Shown piece after piece: positions 54,101 through 62,117 of a stretch of DNA of 64,000 bases. The notes beneath the pieces were generated by a model. The model saw nothing but the letters and a program-made list of their open reading frames with translations, was not told the origin of the DNA and ran no database searches. A program made the translations under genes and the position numbers. Within the stretch, counting starts at the first letter, position 1, and each line of letters starts with the position of its first letter. Source of the DNA: Pseudomonas sp. UBA5706 (GTDB taxonomy: Bacteria > Pseudomonadota > Gammaproteobacteria > Pseudomonadales > Pseudomonadaceae); assembly GCF_002419965.1 (NCBI RefSeq), contig NZ_DIHC01000039.1, positions 63,210 to 127,209 of the forward strand, read 5' to 3'.

Positions 54101-55856
54101 GCCCCAGGGTTTTGACCTCCTGGCCGGTCAGGGCATGCTGCCAGATGCTTCGCGCGCTATTGACGCGATCATGACCGGTCATCCAGATGTCGGTACGCAG
54201 TACGTCGTCCTGTAAGCGATAACGATAATCCAGCGTCGACATGGCCTGCTGCACGGTCTCGGTGCGACGAATGACCTTACCAAGGAAGGGGCTGGTTTTG
54301 TTCTCTTCGTACTGCGTCTCGATGACCTTGAAGGGTTGCGCATTTTTGCCCTCATACAGCGACTCCCGCGCCACCGCAATCCAGTGAGGACGCACGCTGT
54401 GCGATGACGGGAGCTGCGTATAACGAAAACGACTGAGCAAGGACGGCGTGTCGACCGCAGAGCCCGCCGGGATCACAGTCTTCTCGCGCAGCCAGCGCGG
54501 CCGGCCAAAATCATCCGCCGGGCATCCGTCGGCACCCTGCGCAGGATAAAACTCATACAGCTCCGTCACGCCAGACGGCAGCACCTTGCGGATCAGATTG
54601 GCGAAGTCATCGAATTCGCTGACGGTGACTTCGGTGCGCTTTACCCGTGGCGCGCGCGTGTCGTAATAGTCGGTCTGCTCACGTCGAGGCAGCTGGAATT
54701 TGGGCGATTGACGGGCGAACTCCACACCTGCCGAACCGTGGTATTCGGTTCTCTTGTCGATCACCTTGGTGTTCTGCTGCGTAGTCTCCCTGACCTGAAG
54801 ATGAAAGCGGTTGTAAGTGCGCTTGATGCTGCGCACCACGCGGCGATTCTGGCCGGTACCCTGCATGAGCGTTTCGGTCGTCCAGTACTCATAATTACCG
54901 GGTAATCGATACAAATTGTCGCCACTTGCACGCCAGGGAGCAGACGAGCCGAAGCCCAGATAGTTGTTGGATGAGTAACTGTATTCGCGCCGGATTGACG
55001 GCTGATCGGCTCCAGGAAAGACGCTGTGCGCAGACACGGCGGGAAGGGCCCTGACGGGCGCGTTGGACGGCAGCTTCAACGCGGCAGGGCTATAGCTCAG
55101 CGTTTCATGACCACCGGTGGGGTGTTGCAGCCGGGACATCATTAACAACCCGTCAATGGTTAGGTATTCAAATTTCCATTCCATTACGTCGCGTGTGCCC
55201 GGATTGGCACGTATCGTGGTCAATACGCCGTTTTGCAGCAGTAACACGAAGATGAGCTTCTTGTCGGGGCTGTCCGGCCATAGCGTGATGGTGGGCGATG
55301 ACCCCGCCAGCTGAATATCAACCAGTGCTCGTGTTTCATCGCGAATCTGGGACAGGTAACGAGTGCCGCCGTGCAGCGCATATTTGAAGTACAGGGCCTG
55401 ACCCTGTGGAGAGTAGAGCGCCGACATCAGCCAGTCACGAGAACCGGCGCCGGCTTGCCTGAGGACTTCCAGCATGCCGGTTTTATGTTCGATCAGCAGC
55501 TCGTTGCCGCGCCGGGTTGCTTTCAAGTCATCGACTTTATTGTCCAGCAATACGAATGCCTGGCGCGACAACACCGCCTCGTAGGTGGCTCCCGTGGACA
55601 GGCTGAGTTTGCGGCTGGATTCGTTGTACCCGGAAATACCTATCGACCAGCCCCGGCCAAATCCGGAATTGGCGCGAATCAGGGGATCGAATGACAATGC
55701 CAGCGGAAGGGTCGGGCCGCTGAGGAGGTTGGAGGTGAGTTCGGAAAGCGCGATCCGGCAGCTGTAGCTACCGGTGCGCGGATCGACTCCGGATTGCAAA
55801 AAACTCAAAAAATTATAGGCATTGGAGTTCCCTCCTGCCGATGGAGAAGTGCTCAT
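51123..55856 (-). CDS. RHS-repeat protein, TccC/insecticidal-toxin type, with variable C-terminal tail
   Basis: The 1577-residue product is a polymorphic toxin-type protein. The N-terminal third has a SpvB/TcdB-like look (LPLALSFDPLIRANSGFGRG). From about residue 590 there are many YD/RHS repeats (YDRLGRMTSQV, YAYDGMGRCIEK, FTYDALGRPQRM). The RHS core is LLGFNGELPDPVTGCYLLGS then PVLMRFHSPDNLSPFGAGGI and NPYAYCLGDPINMSDPSGH, ending near residue 1352. The last ~225 residues have two hydrophobic stretches (AVLGIVIAVASIAITVVTLG and AGAILGYVSLGLGILGGG) and a charged end. The tail has no nuclease or other toxin motif I recognise. No export signal is visible. No immunity gene lies downstream; the next gene is metQ. 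Confidence 0.85.
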   Translation of the reverse strand: MSTSPSAGGNSNAYNFLSFLQSGVDPRTGSYSCRIALSELTSNLLSGPTLPLALSFDPLIRANSGFGRGWSIGISGYNESSRKLSLSTGATYEAVLSRQAFVLLDNKVDDLKATRRGNELLIEHKTGMLEVLRQAGAGSRDWLMSALYSPQGQALYFKYALHGGTRYLSQIRDETRALVDIQLAGSSPTITLWPDSPDKKLIFVLLLQNGVLTTIRANPGTRDVMEWKFEYLTIDGLLMMSRLQHPTGGHETLSYSPAALKLPSNAPVRALPAVSAHSVFPGADQPSIRREYSYSSNNYLGFGSSAPWRASGDNLYRLPGNYEYWTTETLMQGTGQNRRVVRSIKRTYNRFHLQVRETTQQNTKVIDKRTEYHGSAGVEFARQSPKFQLPRREQTDYYDTRAPRVKRTEVTVSEFDDFANLIRKVLPSGVTELYEFYPAQGADGCPADDFGRPRWLREKTVIPAGSAVDTPSLLSRFRYTQLPSSHSVRPHWIAVARESLYEGKNAQPFKVIETQYEENKTSPFLGKVIRRTETVQQAMSTLDYRYRLQDDVLRTDIWMTGHDRVNSARSIWQHALTGQEVKTLGLTGVVIEISYDRLGRMTSQVVEPGTPNEAAKTFEYQLPTTRGGASHIVMNDAAGAQTRTRFDGLNRELLIELQDLDSPGTPLRAVYAARYDGVGQLVEEVHTDWIKGKPHAVTTQHQYDDWGNRVSSMGADGVKRHDVQDPIEMTQTQWQEGAGRTITRKNLFGKPVSVERIDQKGIARGVTRYAYDGMGRCIEKTSPTGAVTRFTYDFADRLLTTLLPDGTQVKKAYVGHSTDDLATHIWVDGYLVGQREFDSLLRVTRLNVGGRSEVFTFDGAQARPASRTTPAGALLQFDYEPSLENQLTQRKVAGNQNLAARFHYDGTHGGLVQASDPGSQQQLHYSPSGKLLREELVEGGARFEVLHETSLNGLPLTYTDAGGQARVIRYDSFCRVSTLEQGELRVSFTYDALGRPQRMVTHDRQTLRSLVTTLFHDDFGREIRRVTSVEGGQTQELVQHFDDNDKLIRRTLSQDKQVLRDERFNYDPRGRLQRYSCIGPQTPVDARARAIVSQLYKFDALDNIRELATVFVGGQDIATYHYTNPDRTQLTRVTHSHPDYKALDASFSYNKDGHLLNDEQGRGWVYDELGRLVEVKQSPAAAATSLIHYRYDPQDRLLGTDITGQASTTHFYQDERLVTRLQGDACDSYLLHDQHLLAQACRKGAKVEHILLGTDQQRSVLQTVTPEGQQAHAYTSYGLRPTSGGLGSLLGFNGELPDPVTGCYLLGSGYRAYNPVLMRFHSPDNLSPFGAGGINPYAYCLGDPINMSDPSGHFSWRAVLGIVIAVASIAITVVTLGTAAPATGPAAVGGLSLSTSAALINLASSAVGIAATVVQEVEPQSQAGAILGYVSLGLGILGGGFDKAAGRTATEASSTLVRQNAIRVSNGQPLKSISGLANLGAGARNTVQIEERIRIAQQVLGAFEQAVDGAEKIEDYVIPYLFPPQKDPNAPSQAQTSVLESVLRAGGKHIAKKAVVEAISQFLAPDLKRVEQIRRLI

Positions 55857-55881
55857 AGATCATCTCAACCATTTGAAAAAA

Positions 55882-55908
55882 AAAGGCGCCTGGGTAACAG
55901 GCGCCTTT
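55882..55908 (-). terminator. Rho-independent terminator after the 395-residue gene
   Basis: AAAGGCGCCT (55882-55891) pairs with AGGCGCCTTT (55899-55908). On the minus strand a long T run follows (plus-strand A tract from about 55876). It lies between the 395-residue gene and the RHS gene, so the RHS gene needs its own promoter or read-through. Confidence 0.85.
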
Positions 55909-55918
55909 ATTAGGCGGT

Positions 55919-57106
55919 TTAAACCAGTTCTAGATAGTTACGGCCATTGCCGCGGAACTGCAGACGTACAACATGATCGTTGCCATACATATCCAATGCC
56001 CGAATGGTGGCCGGGCCTGCGCTTACGACCGGATCGGGATTGGCTGGCCCCATAACAGGACGAACGCCGACGGTTTTGGAGGCCAGCGCGGCAAGCACCG
56101 AACTGATTAGCGAGCTAAGGGAATTACCTGGAGACACAATGGGTGCTGATGCGGATTCGAACTTATGCCGTCTCACCAAGTTGATGAATACTTTGCCGGG
56201 CCTCTTGTAACCTGGGTTAAGCCTGGTCGGGAGCTGCTTTAGCGCCATCCCGTAATTAAAGTGATCATCACCCGGATAAGTGAAACCTGTAATACTTCCT
56301 CGGTCCATTGGAGCGACGGCATCACGCCGGATGCTCAACGGTTTCATCTCGAAGTGGCGGAATTCCAACGCAATGTTATTGGAGACAAGATCAAAGGTGT
56401 AATAGTCCAGCGTATCGAAGTGCTGCTTGCTTTCAACGTCTCCCGAAATAGCGATGCGCTTAAAGTCATAGTCACGTGCAACATAAGTGGGCGGCACCAC
56501 CGGCCGAAGGGTCAGCCTGCCATTATGATACGCAAGCGAATCAAATGTCTGGCCATCATCGCGGGTCAACCGTACCGCCAGACGCACCTGAATATCACTG
56601 ATAGTGCGCACATACACATCGACCACGTAAATGTGCTCTCGGTCGCTGCCGTAGTCCTCTTCAGGTAAACGCTCCGCCGACGCACGTGGGTAAAACTCGT
56701 AGTCGGTGTTACGCACACCAGACCATACAGTGGTCACGTCGTTAAAGAGCTTTCGGGCTTTGTTGTACTGCAGCAGGTCGTGCTTGGCCGGGTTGAACAC
56801 GACACTGCCTGAAGCGACCCTTTCATATTCTTCCGGGTCGTACTGCTTACGCACGAACGTCAGCGGGTTCAGCGCTCTTTCATGGTAATCAAGCGGGTCC
56901 AGCTTGACCGGCCTGCCGTTGGGTTCGATCAATTGCAGACTGGCCAGTTCTTCATCGCTCAAGGGCACCGGGGTGCCATTTATATCGATAGCCTGCACCT
57001 TGATGCGTAGCCGCGTCTGCTGGCGCCCGTTTGCGAAGATGTCAGTGCTGCCTGTAGCGGACGTCACCGCAAATACTTGAAGTGTTTCCCATGTGGCGTA
57101 TTTCAT
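55919..57106 (-). CDS. Uncharacterised protein upstream of the RHS gene
   Basis: The 395-residue protein is not recognised as a named family. It starts MKYATWETLQVFAVTSATGS after GAGGAT. An N-terminal beta-rich part (RLRIKVQAIDINGTPVPLSD) resembles a bacterial Ig-like/invasin repeat. The middle has HIYVVDVYVRTISDIQVRLA and many Tyr/Asp residues. The C terminus has an Ala/Ser-rich stretch (SSLISSVLAALASKTVGV) and ends GNDHVVRLQFRGNGRNYLEL. No signal peptide or long membrane segment is seen. Its position directly upstream of the RHS gene suggests a related role, but a strong terminator separates them. Confidence 0.75.
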   Translation of the reverse strand: MKYATWETLQVFAVTSATGSTDIFANGRQQTRLRIKVQAIDINGTPVPLSDEELASLQLIEPNGRPVKLDPLDYHERALNPLTFVRKQYDPEEYERVASGSVVFNPAKHDLLQYNKARKLFNDVTTVWSGVRNTDYEFYPRASAERLPEEDYGSDREHIYVVDVYVRTISDIQVRLAVRLTRDDGQTFDSLAYHNGRLTLRPVVPPTYVARDYDFKRIAISGDVESKQHFDTLDYYTFDLVSNNIALEFRHFEMKPLSIRRDAVAPMDRGSITGFTYPGDDHFNYGMALKQLPTRLNPGYKRPGKVFINLVRRHKFESASAPIVSPGNSLSSLISSVLAALASKTVGVRPVMGPANPDPVVSAGPATIRALDMYGNDHVVRLQFRGNGRNYLELV

Positions 57107-57140
57107 GAATATATCCTCTAAAAACAAATGATGATCAGCC

Positions 57141-57608
57141 TTACCAAGCCGCTACACAGGACAACTTCCCGCCCAGTCGACCGGTTTTGGGACTGCCCGC
57201 TGTTTCCAGATGATCTTCAAGGTATGTGCCGTTACTACCGTCGTGAGCGAGATTACGACTGCCGCTCATATTTAAGGTTTCACCTTCATCCCCGACAATT
57301 CGATACCGATAGGTCGGTTCCGAATAGCCGCAGTTAGGCGCATCCATGAACACTAGCAGTGTGCCTGGCTTGCCACCGGTAATAGCAAAGTAATAATAAT
57401 TGTCATTTTTGCAGCCCCGCGATTTTCCATGGTCCTTCAGGGAAAACGCTTTGCCTATTTCAAGGGGAAACGAACAGGTGTCATTCGGGTTCTTGCCGAC
57501 CAGAGTAATGTTACCCAGCTTCGCGGCTCGCGGGTCAGCAGATGCGATATTGACCACGCTCATGGTCAGTAACAGAGATGCGGCAAAGCCGACAGAAAGC
57601 TTATTCAT
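57141..57608 (-). CDS. Small secreted protein, unknown
   Basis: The 155-residue product has a signal peptide (MNKLSVGFAASLLLTMSVVNIASA). The mature part, about 130 residues, contains four cysteines, in NDTCSFPLE, GKSRGCKND, DAPNCGYSE and GGKLSCVAAW, that could form two disulfides. It is rich in Gly, Asn and Tyr (NDNYYYFAITGGKPG). No family is recognised. The gene is 34 bases upstream of the 395-residue gene on the same strand and is probably co-transcribed with it. Confidence 0.72.
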   Translation of the reverse strand: MNKLSVGFAASLLLTMSVVNIASADPRAAKLGNITLVGKNPNDTCSFPLEIGKAFSLKDHGKSRGCKNDNYYYFAITGGKPGTLLVFMDAPNCGYSEPTYRYRIVGDEGETLNMSGSRNLAHDGSNGTYLEDHLETAGSPKTGRLGGKLSCVAAW

Positions 57609-58053
57609 ATCAATATTCCATTATTAGCCGCTGACATCCTGTCAGCGTGTCCATATTCAATTTAACGAAGGCGACCTGATGAAGAGTTGTATCAGGATGA
57701 CTTATCCGCATCGAACTAGCCGCCTCGGATTCCAGACTGATCCAAGAACAAAAAGTTGTCCACCCACAAGCAACATGAAGAAATGAACAGTGCCGCTCTC
57801 GCTATTAATTATTTACAGACAATCAGATCACGTCACAGCATTACGGCAGATGCGTGAACTTCAGGCGTACGATATTTCAGCATCACATGTAGGGGTGGAA
57901 CCGATAGCGACTTTTCCCACAGTCAACCCGACTGTCTCGAGCTAACTGGGAGATGATCGTTTCAGGAGGGTATCTGCGACCTGGATCGGCCACTCAGCGG
58001 TGCCTGCGAAGGACGTCACGCTGGAGCCCTTGACGCGGCAACCGGTCTTGCAG
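57609..58053. other. Intergenic region between the RHS locus and the SfnR-like gene
   Basis: The 445 bases are AT-richer than the flanks, with tracts such as TTAATTATTTAC near 57810. They are the presumed promoter region of the three-gene minus-strand locus. No gene, repeat or recognisable operator was found. Confidence 0.4.
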
Positions 58054-58908
58054 TTATCCCTGGCGCAGGCTATTGAGTTGCGGCAGATTGAGGTGTTCAG
58101 GCAGGACTTCCGCACCGCTGCTGACCAGCAACGCAAAGTGAATGACGTTTTCCAGCTCCCGTGTGTTACCCGGCCAGTAGTGCGCCTCAAGCAGCTTCTG
58201 CGCGGCCTCGCTGATTAACGGCATTTCGAAATCCAGACGCTGGCTGTAGATGCCAAGGAAATACTCGGCAAGCGGCAGAATATTACCCGGCTGCTCACGC
58301 AACGCCGGCAAATCCAGTCGCCCCTCGCTCAAATAGCGGTAAAGGCGCTCGTGAAACTTCCCGGCAGCCACTGCCAAGCTCAAATCGATACTGGTTGCAG
58401 CCACCAATCGGACGTCCACCGGGCTGGGCTGCGAGGCACCGACGCGGGTCACCTCGTGATTTTCCAGCGCAGACAGCAGCTTGATCTGGATCGACATCGG
58501 CAAGTCGGCGATCTCATCCAGGTAAAGCGTCCCGCCTGTGGCAGAGCCGAACCATCCGGCGCGACTGCTGACCGAACCACTGTGGGCGCCTGCGGCATAG
58601 CCGAACAATTCGGCGTCGGCGTAAGTCGGGCTGATTGCGCCGCAGTTCACCGAAACAAAAAGTCCCGAGCGATCACTGCCGCGATGAATATGCCGCGCCA
58701 GCAGCTCTTTACCGGTGCCCGGTTCGCCGCGTATCAGCACAGGCAGTTCCAGTGGCGCCAGTTGCTCCATTTCTTCGCGCAAGCGTCGAGAGCGCGGATC
58801 GAAAAACACCAGTGCCTTGGCGCGGATGCTCAGCGGGCTTTTTTCAGCGTCGGGAAAGGTCAGAAGTGGTTGGTTGGTCGGCGGTTGCGGGTTGACGGAG
58901 TGACTCAT
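58054..58908 (-). CDS. SfnR-like sigma-54 interacting protein without DNA-binding domain
   Basis: The 284-residue protein is a bare AAA+ sigma-54 activator core like SfnR, the regulator of dimethyl-sulfone genes. It has no receiver or GAF domain, only an N-terminal tail (LLTFPDAEKSPLSIRAKALV). Walker A is RGEPGTGKELLARHIH near residue 61 and Walker B GGTLYLDEIADLP. The sigma-54 contact loop reads GAHSGS instead of GAFTGA. The frame ends after LPQLNSLRQG with no Fis-type helix-turn-helix, and reading past the stop does not restore one. It may work without DNA binding or be truncated. The link to sulfur genes in this window is inferred. Confidence 0.75.
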   Translation of the reverse strand: MSHSVNPQPPTNQPLLTFPDAEKSPLSIRAKALVFFDPRSRRLREEMEQLAPLELPVLIRGEPGTGKELLARHIHRGSDRSGLFVSVNCGAISPTYADAELFGYAAGAHSGSVSSRAGWFGSATGGTLYLDEIADLPMSIQIKLLSALENHEVTRVGASQPSPVDVRLVAATSIDLSLAVAAGKFHERLYRYLSEGRLDLPALREQPGNILPLAEYFLGIYSQRLDFEMPLISEAAQKLLEAHYWPGNTRELENVIHFALLVSSGAEVLPEHLNLPQLNSLRQG

Positions 58909-58943
58909 GGCAGGCTCCCGCCCAAGCCATCATTGCCTGAGCG

Positions 58944-58990
58944 TTAAAAAAAAGGCCGCAGCGCCTGTCGGTCCACTGCGGCGAAAAAGA
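58944..58990 (-). terminator. Rho-independent terminator of the RBBP9-type hydrolase gene
   Basis: GCCGCAG (58955-58961) pairs with CTGCGGC (58976-58982). On the minus strand the stem is followed by a run of eight T (plus-strand A tract 58946-58953). Confidence 0.85.
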
Positions 58991-59038
58991 AGGTGATCGG
59001 CGAATTAGTCGAAACGATCATGGCCACGCAGCATGGCT

Positions 59039-59620
59039 TCATGCGCGGCGGCGTGTGAGTTGTTCGATACGGCCTTGCAGGCGATACAGGTAGGCGAAAC
59101 CCTGCTCCCAGCGTTGGTGGCCGGATTTGACGTTAATGTGACCGGCGCCACTGAGGATGCCAATTTCAGCCCCCCAATTGCGGGCCATTTCCATGGCACG
59201 CAATGCGCTGACGGCGCAGTCGTTATCGGAACTGACCACCTGTGCCGGAAATGGCAGCAGATGTTCTGGTATAGGCGCAAAGTTGCGAATCGCTGGCGGG
59301 CAGTTAGGCCGCTCGACATCGGCTGGCGCCACCAGCAACGCACCGCGCACTTGCCTTAGGGTGTCCAGTGGCGCCAATTGCGCCCAGTGAGCGACCGTCA
59401 CGCAGCCCAGGCTGTGTGCGATCAGGATCACCGGCGAGCTGTCGGCGGTAATGGCCCGCTGCAGTTCGCCCACCCAGTCTTCGCGGCGAGGTCTGAGCCA
59501 GTCGGCCTGTTCCACGCGGACGCTGTTGGGCAGACTGTTCTGCCAATGAGTTTGCCAATGGTCTTGGGCAGATCCTTGCCAGCCTGGCACGATCAGGTAA
59601 CGGATCGATTCGTTATGCAC
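59039..59620 (-). CDS. RBBP9/YdeN family alpha/beta hydrolase
   Basis: The 193-residue serine hydrolase starts IRYLIVPGWQGSAQDHWQTH, a family hallmark. The nucleophile elbow is LIAHSLGCVTVAHWA, the acid is in VVSSDNDCAV and the His in GAGHINVKSGH. GTG at 59620 was chosen because AGGAGG lies eight bases upstream; an earlier GTG at 59638 is possible. The physiological ester or amide substrate is unknown. It has its own terminator and is not clearly in an operon. Confidence 0.87.
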   Translation of the reverse strand: MHNESIRYLIVPGWQGSAQDHWQTHWQNSLPNSVRVEQADWLRPRREDWVGELQRAITADSSPVILIAHSLGCVTVAHWAQLAPLDTLRQVRGALLVAPADVERPNCPPAIRNFAPIPEHLLPFPAQVVSSDNDCAVSALRAMEMARNWGAEIGILSGAGHINVKSGHQRWEQGFAYLYRLQGRIEQLTRRRA

Positions 59621-59750
59621 GGCCTTCGCCTCCTGCACTTTTTGCGTTCATGACGGCGAGTATAGGGATGCGACATATATTCGAAAAAGAATAAGAAGAT
59701 ATTTATTAATAGCTCAAATACATATGCCGCAATCACAGGCGATAGCGCTG

Positions 59751-59788
59751 AAAAAAAGAGGGCCACCCCCTGCCTTAAGGAGTAGCCC
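59751..59788 (-). terminator. Rho-independent terminator of the desaturase gene
   Basis: GGGCCACCCC (59760-59769) pairs with GGAGTAGCCC (59779-59788) with G-T pairs. On the minus strand TCTTTTTTT follows. It lies about 130 bases after the desaturase stop. Confidence 0.7.
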
Positions 59789-59915
59789 TGCAAAATCATG
59801 CTGTCTGTCCCCAGCTCGCCAGGGATGAGCTGAGCATACGGGGGGGTTGTGACAGAATTTTTATGGACGGATAAATTCATCGGTCGACATCGGACCAGCC
59901 TGAGGCGTCAGCGGG

Positions 59916-60992
59916 CTAATGGTGTGCCGACTCCGGCGTTTTGCTTGTATCGGCGCCGATCGTCCTATCGAACCGGTTCGCCCGCCCGAACGTCCCGAGA
60001 TCATTAAATCGCACGCCCATTTGCGCCATGGCCTTGTGCGCCACCGGGGCAGTCATCTGGCGGATATAAAACGGTTCTTTCACCACGAAATGATGGATGC
60101 CGTGGGTGCTGCCGAAATTGAAGCAGAAAGCCTGCATAGGCCACAGCCACCAAGGATTGAGCACCTGTGTCTGCTGCATGATGTTGCCCGGCTCGACGTC
60201 ACCGTAGTAATGCATATTCGAACTGACAAAGTGCAGGCAAAAGGTCCGTAACACGTTCGGCCCAATCAGCACCACCACGGCAATGTCGATCACGTGCATG
60301 AGCGCCAGGGTATTGGCCGACCAATCCACCGCCGAACCCATCAAACGGGCAATGCCGTTGGCGCCGTGAAAACCGAGAAACACGTACCAGGCGCTCCAAT
60401 TGAGCAGCGCAAGCGGCGCATAAACGCGCAAGGTGCGCTTGAAGATGCTCAACTTGTGCGCCCGGGTTTTCGCGCGCAGCATCCGGATCAGCGAAGACAT
60501 GACGTTGTCGCCCACCATCAGCAACCGCACGAGGCCCCACGGCTCACCGTTGGTGATGGCCCGCTCCTCCAGGTCCGCTTCGGTGCCCGAAACCTTATGA
60601 TGATTAAGGTGCAGATGCCGACGAATCCAGGGGTTGATGGTGCTGGGCCGCGCCATCCACACCAGCGCCAGCATCAGGTTGTGCGGCACACGCTGTTTGC
60701 GGAAATACATGCTGTGGATCAGATCGTGCTCCAGCTCGTGGGTGAGCGAGGCGAAGAAAGCGTTCAGCAGCAAACACGCCCACCAGGCCAGGTAACCGCC
60801 CAGGTACAAGGCTGCGCAGCCGATCATTCCGGTAAACGAAAAAAGCAGGATGCCGACGCCTATCGCATCCTGATGCTCGAGAACCGGATAGCGTTGACGC
60901 AGGGCGGTGCCGCGGGCCAAAACCACCGAGCGAATATGCGCTGAGCGCTGCTGCGCATTCATTCCGGCTGCATTTGCAGAAGTGTCGTGCAT
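59916..60992 (-). CDS. Membrane fatty acid desaturase
   Basis: The 358-residue protein has two pairs of membrane helices (IGVGILLFSFTGMIGCAALY, LAWWACLLLNAFFASL) and three His boxes that hold the di-iron centre: LTHELEHDLIH near residue 86, HLHLNHHKVSG near 125 and STHGIHHFVV near 300. An extra HYYGD His sits near 265. The ATG at 60992 begins a plausible N terminus (MHDTSANAAGMNAQQR); the open frame extends further upstream over the divergent regulator's start. The AraC gene next to it is the likely regulator. The exact substrate (phospholipid acyl or other) is unknown. Confidence 0.83.
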   Translation of the reverse strand: MHDTSANAAGMNAQQRSAHIRSVVLARGTALRQRYPVLEHQDAIGVGILLFSFTGMIGCAALYLGGYLAWWACLLLNAFFASLTHELEHDLIHSMYFRKQRVPHNLMLALVWMARPSTINPWIRRHLHLNHHKVSGTEADLEERAITNGEPWGLVRLLMVGDNVMSSLIRMLRAKTRAHKLSIFKRTLRVYAPLALLNWSAWYVFLGFHGANGIARLMGSAVDWSANTLALMHVIDIAVVVLIGPNVLRTFCLHFVSSNMHYYGDVEPGNIMQQTQVLNPWWLWPMQAFCFNFGSTHGIHHFVVKEPFYIRQMTAPVAHKAMAQMGVRFNDLGTFGRANRFDRTIGADTSKTPESAHH

Positions 60993-61103
60993 GCTTCCAT
61001 TCCCCGGTCTTATGATGAGCAAACCCCGGGACCACTGTGCCCTGCCGGGTATTAAACCGCCCGCCCGTGGACGCCAATCTGTTGACCGGAAGCGCCAATC
61101 TGT

Positions 61104-62111
61104 ATGGATGAGCCGAGCATTCTCGCCAGCTGGACCCGTGCCTTGCGCAAGCAACTGGACGCCCTTGGGCTCGACAGTCTGGCGCTAAGTCGGGCTGCAG
61201 GTCTGGATCCGCAGTTGATGGACGACCCCAATGCGCGGTATCCGGTGAGCGTCACCACACGACTGTGGGAACTGGCGGTCGAGGCCAGTGGCGATCCGGC
61301 GCTGGGTTTGCGGGTGTCGCGCTTCGTCAGCCCGACGACGTTTCATGCGCTCGGCTACGCGCTGGTGGCCAGTGGGTCGCTGCGCGAGGTGTTCGAGCGC
61401 ATCGTGCGTTATCACCCGGTGGTCAGCGATGCTCTGGACCTGGACTTCAAACGGGTCGGCGATTATTACGAATTTCGTTTTCGCGTGCCGGCGGGTGGGC
61501 CGATGCCAGCCAACGAAGCCATGGACGCCTTCGCCGCGATTTACGTGCGTACCTGCCGCAACCGCCTGGGACGACATTACGCACCGGTCGCGGTACATCT
61601 GGTACGTGCGCAGCCTGCCGATCCCAAACCCTGGCACGACGTGTTTCGTGCGCCACTGTATTTCGGCGCAGCGGAGAACCTGCTGGTCTTCGGTTGTGCC
61701 GACTTCGACAGCCATCTGGACGACGCCAACCCGGAACTGGCCGAGCACAACGAAACGGTTCTTGATCGAGCGCTGGAAAAGCTCAGCCCCTTAACCTGGG
61801 AGCGCAAGGTGCGCAGCGCTATCGAGATCCAGTTGCCGGAGGGCGAACCTTCGGCGCAGCGTATCGCTCAACACTTGCACCTGAGCCTGCGCAGCCTGCA
61901 ACGGCACCTGGCCGATGAAGGCTGCAGCTACGATCTGCTGCTCAATCAGTGCCGGCAGAATCTGGCGCTTCAGCACATGCGCGACCCTGCCAGTTCGATC
62001 AGCGAAATCGCCTATCTGCTCGGGTTTGCCGACACCAGCAGCTTCAGTCGCGCTTTCAAACGCTGGACCGGCATGACGCCCAGCCAATACCGGGATGGCA
62101 TGCTGCGCTGA
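61104..62111 (+). CDS. AraC family transcriptional regulator
   Basis: The 335-residue regulator has an N-terminal arabinose-binding-like domain of the OruR/ArgR-like type (residues 20-200, with YPVSVTTRLWELAVEASGDP and FVSPTTFHALGYALVASGSL). The C-terminal double helix-turn-helix begins AQRIAQHLHLSLRSLQRHLA and holds SISEIAYLLGFADTSSFSRA then FKRWTGMTPSQYR. It is divergent from the desaturase with a 111-base gap and probably controls it. Convergent Crp-family gene follows after six bases. Confidence 0.87.
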   Translation: MDEPSILASWTRALRKQLDALGLDSLALSRAAGLDPQLMDDPNARYPVSVTTRLWELAVEASGDPALGLRVSRFVSPTTFHALGYALVASGSLREVFERIVRYHPVVSDALDLDFKRVGDYYEFRFRVPAGGPMPANEAMDAFAAIYVRTCRNRLGRHYAPVAVHLVRAQPADPKPWHDVFRAPLYFGAAENLLVFGCADFDSHLDDANPELAEHNETVLDRALEKLSPLTWERKVRSAIEIQLPEGEPSAQRIAQHLHLSLRSLQRHLADEGCSYDLLLNQCRQNLALQHMRDPASSISEIAYLLGFADTSSFSRAFKRWTGMTPSQYRDGMLR

Positions 62112-62117
62112 TGTCGT

